A stretch of DNA of 8,204 nt from assembly GCA_017464045.1 (NCBI GenBank), contig JAFUEG010000011.1, forward strand, positions 1 to 8,204, in the 5' to 3' direction. The stretch comes from Lachnospiraceae bacterium (GTDB taxonomy: Bacteria > Bacillota_A > Clostridia > Lachnospirales > Lachnospiraceae). The notes under the pieces were generated by a model, which was not told where the DNA came from, did not search any database, and worked only from the letters and a program-made list of their open reading frames with translations. Shown here piece after piece: positions 1-6,876 of this stretch; the first letter of the stretch is position 1, and each line of letters begins with the position of its first letter. The position numbers were made by a program, and so were the translations under genes.

Positions 1-3000
1 ACGGAAACATTATATATACTTCTGACGATATAGATTGCTATGTTACAGCAGATAGTGAATTATATCAGGACTATGATGCAAATAGTATATATACTAAATT
101 CCTTGAAAACGGTTGGGAAGGAAACTATAAGATACACTTCTATGTTAAGGCTGTAAGTGCATATCATAAGCTGCATGAAGGTGAGGCTGATTGTGATAAG
201 AATGATTCTGACTATAGAGAACTTGTTGTAAACGGTTATCTTCAGCTTCCTATGCCAGATTTCCATATAGAGTTTATCGAAGGGAACAATGGTATAGTAG
301 TAATAGATAATTTCGAAGAATTTGAAGCTATTCCTAACTATGAGGATAAGGTAGAGATTGTACTTGAAGGCCCTAATATGTTTGATGGCTTAAATAAGCT
401 TACTATTGATTTGTCTGAAGAAAGACCTTATAGCAAACCATTTGTTGTAACCAATATGAATATCCAGAGTACTTACTCGATTATAGCATATGCACAGCCG
501 AAAACAGATTATACAGCTGTATATCTTAAGTCGAGTGTTTATGCTACGTCCGGTGGACTTATCAGTAGTGCGCAGCATTACAGAAGAAATGCAACCAATG
601 CAGATATATACTGGATACCTACTAACTTCAAGGGCTTTTATGGTGATACAAATGATGCAATATCGTATCAGACTGAGCTTAATGCAAGTAATATTGACCT
701 TTATACAGTTGCTGATTTAGTTGCTTATGATGAAGAACTTGAAGTACCGATTGCCTATGGATATGGTAATGTTCATACAGCATCTAAGATGGGTAATGCA
801 ACAGCTAAATTTACCGTTACATTCTCCGGACTTCCGTCTGATATTGTTGGAAGTGAGTTTGAAGTAAGATCATATTTATATGCTACACAAAGTAATATGA
901 TGTTGTTCGGTCATGAAGTTGTAAATGGCATAAAACTCACATCATTGGATGATATCAAGGCGATTACTGATGCAGGCTACTTCAATGCCGAAGGAGAAAG
1001 AGCTGATTATACACCGGGTGGAGCACAAAGTATTTATGATGAAAGTACACATACATTAAAACCGGGATATGTAATATATTATGATTCGGAAGCTGATAAT
1101 TATAATATTTACTATTCAACTTCAATTGCTCTTGATGAAGAGAGTGCTGCAGAAGGTGAGTTAAAGGGATTATACAATGTAAGACGTATGACTTATTATC
1201 CTCACGGCGAAGATGAAAATGCGGCATCTGATGGTTATGGATATTATCTTGCTAAGGATTTAAGAGAAAACAGAAATATAAATCAGACAAAGAATCTTGG
1301 TTATAATATAGCCAATATGAAGGTGGTTATGCATGAACCTTCAAGCTACTCTATAAACAGATATTATAGTCAAAATGGTGTCAGATATGCACAGGTAAAA
1401 TTTACTTATTCATGGGAAAAACTCTACGATGATGAGAGATTTGATTATTATTTCTATGAGGATTTGAGTGGATATTCCAACAGGGCAAATGTATCCAATA
1501 GTACCAATACATCATGGTCCTTCCAGTGGTTTAATATACCATGTGGTGAAACAATAACAAAAGAAGAGATAGATGAATATGCAAGAGAACATGCTACATT
1601 TACTCTTTGGAGAAGAGACCAGTTTATCCAGCCTAAACCGATACTCGAAACAAGTTATACTGTTGATGAGGATTCATACGGACATTCAACTTATACTTTT
1701 GAATGGGATAAGGATTTGGATGATTATAAGTATGAAGATGCTTCATATTCTGTAATGCTTGTTGGTAAAACAATAAATGGTGAAGAGGTTGCGCTTACAA
1801 CGCCTCAGTTCGTTAATACAAATAGTATTCAGTTTACAGATACAGAGGATAACTGGAATTATAACAGATTCATACTTACTGTTAACAGAACAGGAACAAT
1901 GGATGAAGACGGAAGATCTGTGATACTTCCAAGTTCAGCAACAGGTGAGTATAAGTGTAAGCTTAGATTATCTACGCTTTCACTGTCGCAGATTATTCTT
2001 CATTCTGAAACAGGAACTAATGGTCATAATAAGTTTAATAAGAGTGGTCTTTTGTATGATGTGACATGGGGGCCTATCACTGATGCTAATGAAATTAAGG
2101 ATTTAGGCGGATATTTAATCAGTGTAAGTGTTAAGAGCGGTTCAAACGTAAAACCACATTATTACTATATTCAGGATATTGAAAATGCAGATGCGGCTGA
2201 TGATGTAATAGGTCTTGATATCGCGAAACTTACTGAAAATGGAGCTAAGGTTATTGACTTATCAAATGACAGAAACAGCTCTTATGATGAAAGCTATAAC
2301 AGCAGAGGACAGCATAGAGCTATAATTGATTTGTCTGACTTTGCAGGTGGAGATGAATTGAGTGTAACCGTTAAGGCTATTGCGAGAAAAGAAGCAGAAA
2401 ACTATATGGATGGTAAGGAAAGTACTCCTATAGAGATGACTTTGCCTGAAAGACTTAAGACTCCTGATATCACTCAAATGACTGCAACGTTGCCAAATGA
2501 TGCATCACCGGATAGTTTATTTACGATTACTGATATTAATGACATGGGAATTACACTTAATTTTACAAATTCCGATTTCACAGACGGAGACTGGGGACGT
2601 TATAATATTGCAATTGCAATATATGATGAAAAGGCTGATGATGAGATTTCAATCGGTACAGAGCAGGTTGAATATTCCGGTGATATTATATCAGATTCAG
2701 ATACGGGATATTGGAATAGCGGATCAATATACACATATGCAGGTAAGGCTGATGGAATCAATATGTTTGGCTCAAGGCTTAATGAGGCATCATATCAGAT
2801 TAAAGAGTCAGGTGATTTCATATTGTCGGACTATGCAGGAAAGTATATGAAGATTGCAATAAAGGCAACTACAAATAGTGATATCGATTCCTGGTGGACT
2901 GATGAGGATCCTGATGAAGATGCGACGGTTAATTACTATTGGGTTAAGATTCCGAAGGTCAAGTTGGATGGGGTAAGTATATCCGGAACAACGGAAGCAG

Positions 3001-3518
3001 GATATAAATACTACTATGATAATATCAGTGGAGCAAATGAATGGATAATAAAGGATGTTTCTGATACTACTGCACATTTGGCTATAACACACGAAACATT
3101 GAGCTTTAAGACACAGAGTTATGCGGATGGTTATGTTGCAAAGATTATAGGAGTGGATAATCAGATTCAGTATATTTATATAGTTCCAAATGGTGATGAT
3201 ACATTCGAAGTTTATGGTTTCTACGCAGATGGAACATCAGTTGAAACTGAATATATTGAAAGTATTAATGAGTTATCAAACTTTAAAGATGCAAACTGTG
3301 AGTTTAATCCGTATGTTATTAAATATGGTACACTTTCAGAAACTGATGAGGTTGCGGTTCTTACCTATAACTATACTTTAAAGAAAGAAATAATCCGCGG
3401 CTTGCAGGATGATCAATCTGTTGAGGATTTAAAACTTACAGCAAGGTTAAATTACTCAAGTGACGGAAAGATAAGCATCATACTTCCGGATATAAAGAAA
3501 ATAGGAAAAGAAACATAA
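1..3518 (+). CDS. Giant modular (Fn3-like) putative surface/tip adhesin, 5' partial
   Basis: The frame is open from base 3 to the TAA at 3516-3518 (1171 codons), so the gene starts upstream of the window; the internal ATG at 252 is not the start. The product is rich in Tyr, Asp, Asn, Ser and Thr, poor in Cys, and shows no transmembrane segment, as expected of an extracellular beta-rich protein. A recurring last-strand motif of alternating hydrophobics ending in K-A appears as IHFYVKAVSAY (residues 44-54 of the visible part), LSVTVKAIARK (786-796) and MKIAIKATTNS (949-959). Each is followed about 20-30 residues later by a proline-containing linker such as TLPERLKTPDI. This suggests tandem fibronectin III-like modules. 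No LPXTG sorting signal or enzyme motif was seen. The minor pilin genes downstream suggest a secreted or pilus-tip role, by inference only. The reading frame resumes immediately after the TAA, so this is probably not the natural C-terminus. Confidence 0.85.
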   Translation, partial: GNIIYTSDDIDCYVTADSELYQDYDANSIYTKFLENGWEGNYKIHFYVKAVSAYHKLHEGEADCDKNDSDYRELVVNGYLQLPMPDFHIEFIEGNNGIVVIDNFEEFEAIPNYEDKVEIVLEGPNMFDGLNKLTIDLSEERPYSKPFVVTNMNIQSTYSIIAYAQPKTDYTAVYLKSSVYATSGGLISSAQHYRRNATNADIYWIPTNFKGFYGDTNDAISYQTELNASNIDLYTVADLVAYDEELEVPIAYGYGNVHTASKMGNATAKFTVTFSGLPSDIVGSEFEVRSYLYATQSNMMLFGHEVVNGIKLTSLDDIKAITDAGYFNAEGERADYTPGGAQSIYDESTHTLKPGYVIYYDSEADNYNIYYSTSIALDEESAAEGELKGLYNVRRMTYYPHGEDENAASDGYGYYLAKDLRENRNINQTKNLGYNIANMKVVMHEPSSYSINRYYSQNGVRYAQVKFTYSWEKLYDDERFDYYFYEDLSGYSNRANVSNSTNTSWSFQWFNIPCGETITKEEIDEYAREHATFTLWRRDQFIQPKPILETSYTVDEDSYGHSTYTFEWDKDLDDYKYEDASYSVMLVGKTINGEEVALTTPQFVNTNSIQFTDTEDNWNYNRFILTVNRTGTMDEDGRSVILPSSATGEYKCKLRLSTLSLSQIILHSETGTNGHNKFNKSGLLYDVTWGPITDANEIKDLGGYLISVSVKSGSNVKPHYYYIQDIENADAADDVIGLDIAKLTENGAKVIDLSNDRNSSYDESYNSRGQHRAIIDLSDFAGGDELSVTVKAIARKEAENYMDGKESTPIEMTLPERLKTPDITQMTATLPNDASPDSLFTITDINDMGITLNFTNSDFTDGDWGRYNIAIAIYDEKADDEISIGTEQVEYSGDIISDSDTGYWNSGSIYTYAGKADGINMFGSRLNEASYQIKESGDFILSDYAGKYMKIAIKATTNSDIDSWWTDEDPDEDATVNYYWVKIPKVKLDGVSISGTTEAGYKYYYDNISGANEWIIKDVSDTTAHLAITHETLSFKTQSYADGYVAKIIGVDNQIQYIYIVPNGDDTFEVYGFYADGTSVETEYIESINELSNFKDANCEFNPYVIKYGTLSETDEVAVLTYNYTLKKEIIRGLQDDQSVEDLKLTARLNYSSDGKISIILPDIKKIGKET
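3516..3518 (+). other. In-frame TAA splitting the giant modular gene
   Basis: The TAA is followed in the same frame by 298 further sense codons (TAT, then TTG at 3522 onward) up to the TAA at 4413-4415. The motif SVTVQAV at 3561-3581 closely matches the last-strand motif SVTVKAI upstream (2361-2381). It occurs only 14 codons after the stop, too soon for a module of its own. The bases after the stop (TAT) do not form a known efficient readthrough context. A nonsense mutation or a sequencing/assembly error is most likely; programmed readthrough is a remote alternative. Confidence 0.7.
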
Positions 3519-3521
3519 TAT

Positions 3522-4415
3522 TTGGCAGATGTTCCTGAAGCAGATTACAATATAACTGAAAGCGTAACTGTTCAGGCAGTTGTCGGCAGTGATGGTGAAA
3601 GCGGTTATGAGGCATCTGATATTGAGAAAATAATTAGAATATCAAATGCAAATAAAGAATGGAATATTGAACGTTCGATAACTCAGGGAGACGCTGGAAA
3701 CATAACTGATTTAATTGAAATTGATGGTGATATTGCTATTGATGGGGCTTTGAATCAGACTGTCGGAGATACAACAAAGGAGTACTATAAGCTTAAGGTT
3801 AAGACAAAAACAACTAATCCGGTTATTTACAGAATACTTGTTATTAACAATTCAAATGAGCTTGTATGTGAAAAGTATGCAACGATAAGCAGTCCTGTCG
3901 AGGATAACGGAGCCGTAATTGGATATGAAACATACATTGCAGTGTTTAAGGATTATTTTGATGAAAATGAAACCTATAGTGTTATAATAAGTGCTGCCAG
4001 TGTTGACAATACCTGTATTTCAGCATGGTCAAACAGCATCTATCTTACAAAATCATGTTTTGGAAACGAAATATCTGATGAGGAGATGATTTTAGATGAG
4101 CATATATTAGGAAGTTCGCCTGATATTGAGACTTTGGAAAATGTTTTAAATATTAATTCTTTATATCAGATAACTCCTGTTGATTCTTCAGATGATGAAT
4201 CAGATAATAAAAATGATGAATCAAGCTCAGAGACAGCTGATACAGATATTAATCATAGTATTGATCAAAATGTAACTGTTACTGAAGAAACTTTAACTGA
4301 AGAAACATTTGATTCGTCAACAGAAGAAAATACTGCGGATATAACAGAAGAGATTTCAACGGAAGAAACAACAGTTGAATCAAATGAAAATGATACACAA
4401 GACTCAAATAATTAA
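3522..4415 (+). CDS. C-terminal continuation of the giant modular protein with acidic Thr/Glu tail
   Basis: Read from TTG 3522 this gives 297 residues in the same frame as the upstream giant gene, one codon after its TAA. There is no signal peptide or membrane segment. The nearest purine-rich run, AGGA at 3503-3506, is 15 nt from the TTG, too far for normal initiation. Residues 14-20 (SVTVQAV) match the module-ending strand of the upstream protein. Residues 88-176 form another Fn3-like module ending in YSVIISAASVD, then a W-S pair and a short strand. Residues about 221-297 are a low-complexity acidic Ser/Asp/Glu/Thr tail with five TEE or TEEx motifs. There is no LPXTG and no C-terminal anchor. 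The likeliest reading is the natural C-terminus of the upstream protein, separated by a nonsense codon. If it is translated independently, its route out of the cell is unexplained. The first pilin gene follows after 20 nt. Confidence 0.6.
   Translation: MADVPEADYNITESVTVQAVVGSDGESGYEASDIEKIIRISNANKEWNIERSITQGDAGNITDLIEIDGDIAIDGALNQTVGDTTKEYYKLKVKTKTTNPVIYRILVINNSNELVCEKYATISSPVEDNGAVIGYETYIAVFKDYFDENETYSVIISAASVDNTCISAWSNSIYLTKSCFGNEISDEEMILDEHILGSSPDIETLENVLNINSLYQITPVDSSDDESDNKNDESSSETADTDINHSIDQNVTVTEETLTEETFDSSTEENTADITEEISTEETTVESNENDTQDSNN
4281..4370 (+). repeat. Degenerate TEE(T) repeat coding for the acidic tail
   Basis: ACTGAAGAAAC occurs exactly at 4281-4291 and 4296-4306. Related Thr-Glu-Glu codons start at 4320, 4344 and 4359. 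The spacings are 15, 24, 24 and 15 nt, all in frame, so the motif repeats every 5 or 8 residues. It encodes a flexible, strongly negative segment just before the C-terminus. Confidence 0.55.
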
Positions 4416-4435
4416 AGATTAATTGAGGAGAGAAT

Positions 4436-5146
4436 ATGAAACTTATAAGGCGGTTTAAAGGATCAAAACTTTATAAAGATAATCGTGGTTCGGCAATGAT
4501 AGTTGCAATTGTCGTAAGCATTATAGTGATTACTTTTACCTTATCCCTGCTTTTGGTTTCATATTCTCTTTTTGTGTCAAATGAAAGAAAGGTTACCCAA
4601 TCACAGGTTAAGGAACTTTCAAAATCGATAAATATTGAAATCGGAGATGAACTTACAAGTCCGAACTTTGATGACTCCCAGGCTTTGCTTGATGGTATAA
4701 ACAATTATGAAAACGCCAAATATTGTGCGCCTGATTATAATATGTGGTATTACGTAAGATATAATCTTTTTCAGAACAATTGGCCATATTACAGAGATGA
4801 GACGACTGCCGGACATGTAGAAGCAAATGCTTACAGATATTTTAAACTTAGTTTAACGGGAGGAGATACATCTGAGTACTCAGCTATGGCGGATGACATA
4901 TCGGTCTGCATGTATTGGGAATGTGAGGATATTGACATAAAGGATCAGGCTATTCTTACGGTTGAAGTAACAGTTACAAAGGGTGGACAGACAAGTACAA
5001 CTACTTCTTATTATGAACTTGGAATGACATATTTTGATGATGAAATCAGTGAAAAAATAGAAAATAATAAAACTGATTCAGCTTTTAATCCGGCAGGTAA
5101 TACTATAGATTTAAATGAACGTTGGACATGGACAAGAGTTAACTGA
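4436..5146 (+). CDS. PilX/GspK-like minor pseudopilin lacking Glu+5
   Basis: The product has 236 residues. The ATG is preceded by GAGGAG at 4425-4430, 5 nt away. The N-terminus is a basic leader (MKLIRRFKGSKLYKDNRG) followed by a long hydrophobic helix at residues 19-47, with probable prepilin cleavage at G18/S19. After cleavage the residues are S-A-M-I-V, so the conserved Glu at +5 is replaced by Val23. In PilX and GspK families Glu+5 is also commonly absent, and these proteins sit at or near the fibre tip. The body contains a Tyr/Trp-rich stretch (residues 101-119), a few Cys (C97, C158, C163) and beta-strand-like sequence at 171-200. It lies 20 nt after the acidic-tail ORF and its TGA overlaps the ribosome site of the next pilin gene, supporting co-transcription. 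Pilin-like status is firm; the PilX/GspK assignment rests on the N-terminus and gene order. Confidence 0.82.
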   Translation: MKLIRRFKGSKLYKDNRGSAMIVAIVVSIIVITFTLSLLLVSYSLFVSNERKVTQSQVKELSKSINIEIGDELTSPNFDDSQALLDGINNYENAKYCAPDYNMWYYVRYNLFQNNWPYYRDETTAGHVEANAYRYFKLSLTGGDTSEYSAMADDISVCMYWECEDIDIKDQAILTVEVTVTKGGQTSTTTSYYELGMTYFDDEISEKIENNKTDSAFNPAGNTIDLNERWTWTRVN

Positions 5147-5154
5147 GGTGTTTT

Positions 5155-5535
5155 ATGATAAAAAAAGTTATTAGAGATTTAAAACTAAATAATCAGGGTT
5201 CAACTATGGTAGAGGTTTTGGTAGGCTTTACCATACTGGTTATAGTGCTTGTAGAGTGTATGGTTCATATAGTAGGTGTATCAAGTGAGATGGTTGAAAA
5301 AAGTGTGGATATGCAAAATGACAGAACAACCATAAATCGTGAAATGTATCAAAAGGATGCTGAGTATACAACTATTGAGGGAGCAAAGCTTGTACTTACA
5401 CTGGATGAAGAAAAAACAAATGTAACTGCAAATCAGGCTAAGCCTGTTCAGGTTGTGTTAAGTGCTGAGTTAAAAAAGTTTTATAGTGATAATGCAGGCC
5501 TTTCTATTTTTAAAGTTTTTTTTAAGGATGAATAA
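5155..5535 (+). CDS. Small type IV pilin-like protein (PilV/GspI-like)
   Basis: The product has 126 residues. The leader is MIKKVIRDLKLNNQG, with predicted cleavage at G15/S16 giving S-T-M-V-E, so Glu20 is the canonical Glu+5. The hydrophobic helix spans about residues 18-42 and, unusually, carries Glu34 and His38 within it. The mature chain of 111 residues is small, with a helical segment (44-70) and a few beta-like stretches. The sequence after cleavage (STMVEVLVGFTIL) resembles the PilV/GspI style (FTLIEVLVA). GAGGTG at 5145-5150 overlaps the TGA of the preceding gene and lies 4 nt before the ATG, so translation is probably coupled. It is likely a minor pilin in a tip or initiation complex with its two neighbours. 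Prepilin-type identity is strong; the exact subunit class is inferred. Confidence 0.85.
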   Translation: MIKKVIRDLKLNNQGSTMVEVLVGFTILVIVLVECMVHIVGVSSEMVEKSVDMQNDRTTINREMYQKDAEYTTIEGAKLVLTLDEEKTNVTANQAKPVQVVLSAELKKFYSDNAGLSIFKVFFKDE

Positions 5536-5613
5536 TTATTAATAAACAGTAGTTTTGCTTACAAATCATATAAAAAAATATATTTGCTTTTAACGCTATA
5601 TGATAATCATGGT

Positions 5614-5618
5614 AGGAG
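5614..5618 (+). promoter_or_regulatory. Ribosome binding site fixing the GTG start at 5628
   Basis: AGGAG lies 9 nt before GTG 5628 but directly abuts the in-frame ATG at 5619, which therefore cannot use it. Nothing resembling a Shine-Dalgarno site precedes that ATG. This favours GTG 5628 as the true start. Confidence 0.75.
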
Positions 5619-5627
5619 ATGAGCTCT

Positions 5628-6287
5628 GTGAAAAAAAGAAAAAAGATATTAAATAATGACGGTTTAACATTGATAGAGCTTATCGTGACATTTGCTTTAC
5701 TTGGGCTTTTTATGGTGGCAGCCTCTAAGGTTATTTCTGATACGGTAAATGTTTATTATCAGGCGAAGAGCATACAGACAGGCATGCAGGTTTCAGCTAT
5801 AATTAATACTAAGATTTCCGGTGAAATTGAAGGGGCATTAGTTGGAGGTGTTATTGAGGGAAATCCCAATGCATCAATTCGTATTTCAGATGATGGAAAA
5901 AAGATAGAATTAAATGATAATGCCGGAAGTCATATATATATAACTACTGAAAAGGATAGCGATAGTAATAAATCTTATATGCTTATATATTATTATCCTA
6001 TTGCGAACGAGGATGAAGAAACAGGTGAAGTATCTGTAGATAAAGGTTCAAAATGGACTTTTGATAAGAAGACTTATATGGGATATGAAATAAAGGATTT
6101 AAAGTTTGAAAAGCTTTCAAAAATTGATGATACTAGTGATCCTGATTATGGAAAATATAATGGGAATATAATCAGGATGACTCTAATTATACATAGTGAC
6201 AGATATGGAGATTACACGACAACAACTTATATAGAATGTTATAATTTCAGGGATGCCGCGGCATGGGAACGTATTAAAGATGAATAA
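5628..6287 (+). CDS. Type IV pilin-like protein (PilW/GspJ-like)
   Basis: From GTG 5628 the product has 219 residues; the upstream ATG at 5619 would add three residues but has no ribosome site. The basic leader MKKRKKILNNDG precedes a typical class III cleavage site at G12/L13, followed by L-T-L-I-E, with Glu17 as Glu+5. A hydrophobic helix covers residues 13-33. The helix continues into a Gln/Ser-rich stretch (about 37-58), and the remainder looks like a beta-rich globular head. The 207-residue mature length fits PilW/GspJ-type pseudopilins, which are larger than PilV/GspI. It follows the PilV/GspI-like gene after a 92-nt AT-rich gap. The order X-V-W-like parallels minor pilin clusters of Gram-negative systems, although in a different order. 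Membership in the prepilin family is clear; assignment to PilW/GspJ is by size and position. Confidence 0.85.
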   Translation: MKKRKKILNNDGLTLIELIVTFALLGLFMVAASKVISDTVNVYYQAKSIQTGMQVSAIINTKISGEIEGALVGGVIEGNPNASIRISDDGKKIELNDNAGSHIYITTEKDSDSNKSYMLIYYYPIANEDEETGEVSVDKGSKWTFDKKTYMGYEIKDLKFEKLSKIDDTSDPDYGKYNGNIIRMTLIIHSDRYGDYTTTTYIECYNFRDAAAWERIKDE

Positions 6288-6369
6288 ATGCATTTATTCA
6301 ATAGATAGAAATGGTGTTTCGGATAATAAATAATAAGAACGTTTTAAGTTGGGTTTTGTATAATACATC

Positions 6370-6377
6370 GGGGTGAT
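6370..6377 (+). promoter_or_regulatory. Ribosome binding site favouring the TTG start at 6382
   Basis: GGGGTGAT matches the extended Shine-Dalgarno GAGGTGAT with one mismatch. The GGGG core (6370-6373) is 8 nt before TTG 6382. The alternative GTG 6373 and ATG 6376 overlap this element and have no site of their own. Confidence 0.6.
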
Positions 6378-6381
6378 GGAT

Positions 6382-6807
6382 TTGGATAAAGAGTATAGCA
6401 GAATAAGAAGAAAAAGAATACGTATTGCTGTGATTATTGTTCTTGCAGCAGTAGCTTTATTTGTGGTTTTGTTTAACTATTTCAGGATAATGCATGGCGG
6501 AAGAACAGCCTTTAAGGAAGCTAAAAATGTTAAACTTGCACTTAATATGCTTGATATAGAGTACTATGCAAAGGGAAAGTCTGTATTTGAACCGGGCAAA
6601 AGACATGGATTATCAGGAGAAAGTATAGAACGTATCCGGGAGATTCTGGAAAATGATGGAGTTATAGATATAACTTCTTATGATAATGAATTGAAGATTG
6701 TTACAGGTTTTACTTATCAGATAGGTAATTATAAGGTTACATATCAATTTGAGGATGGGTCAGATAAATGGGATGTGGATTACCTCATAAATCTGTTCAA
6801 TTATTAA
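6382..6807 (+). CDS. Unrecognised single-pass membrane protein of the pilus locus
   Basis: From TTG 6382 the product has 141 residues; GTG 6373 or ATG 6376 would give 144 or 143. A strongly basic N-terminus (residues 6-14, IRRKRIR) precedes one transmembrane helix (about 14-31), which suggests a cytoplasmic N-terminus and about 105 residues outside. There is no Gly before the helix and no Glu+5, so it does not look like a processed prepilin; the Gly-Gly at 39-40 comes after the helix. The outer part has a helical start (TAFKEAKNVKLALNMLDIEYY), then alternating helix and strand with an aromatic C-terminus. It could be an assembly factor in the position of a PilN/PilO/GspL/M-type bitopic protein, or a pilin-like fold without a leader. 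No family was recognised. It lies 94 nt after the W-like pilin gene and 69 nt before the peptidase-like gene. Confidence 0.7.
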   Translation: MDKEYSRIRRKRIRIAVIIVLAAVALFVVLFNYFRIMHGGRTAFKEAKNVKLALNMLDIEYYAKGKSVFEPGKRHGLSGESIERIREILENDGVIDITSYDNELKIVTGFTYQIGNYKVTYQFEDGSDKWDVDYLINLFNY

Positions 6808-6876
6808 TAATTATATCAGTTTTTTATAAAATTAACAGAATTTGTTTTGAAATAATGGTCTAAGAAGGTTTGGAAT

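Noticed and set aside
60..3381. Several 60-117 residue ORFs on both strands inside the giant gene
   Set aside because: They lie entirely in other frames of the long coding region, lack ribosome sites and have compositions expected of out-of-frame translation.
252..3518. ATG 252 as the start of the giant gene
   Set aside because: The frame is open from base 3 without a stop, the upstream codons show the same composition and a module-ending strand (132-164), and no Shine-Dalgarno site precedes 252.
4471..4816. Two minus-strand ORFs opposite the first pilin gene
   Set aside because: They overlap a well-supported prepilin-like gene and show no start signals or recognisable features.
5555..5584. 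TTGCTT with an 18-nt spacer to TATATT in the gap before the W-like pilin gene, a possible internal promoter
   Set aside because: The -35 match is weak and the gap is almost pure A/T, so chance matches are likely; it is not strong enough to annotate.
6359..6364. Perfect TATAAT -10-like hexamer upstream of the bitopic protein gene
   Set aside because: No recognisable -35 element lies 16-18 nt upstream, and the predicted transcript would begin at the ribosome site itself, leaving it truncated. TATAAT is expected by chance in such AT-rich gaps.
6802..6814. Palindromic A/T stretch (ATTATTAATAAT) at the end of the bitopic protein gene, considered as a terminator
   Set aside because: It is too AT-rich and has no GC stem or loop followed by a T tract, so it would not form a stable intrinsic terminator.
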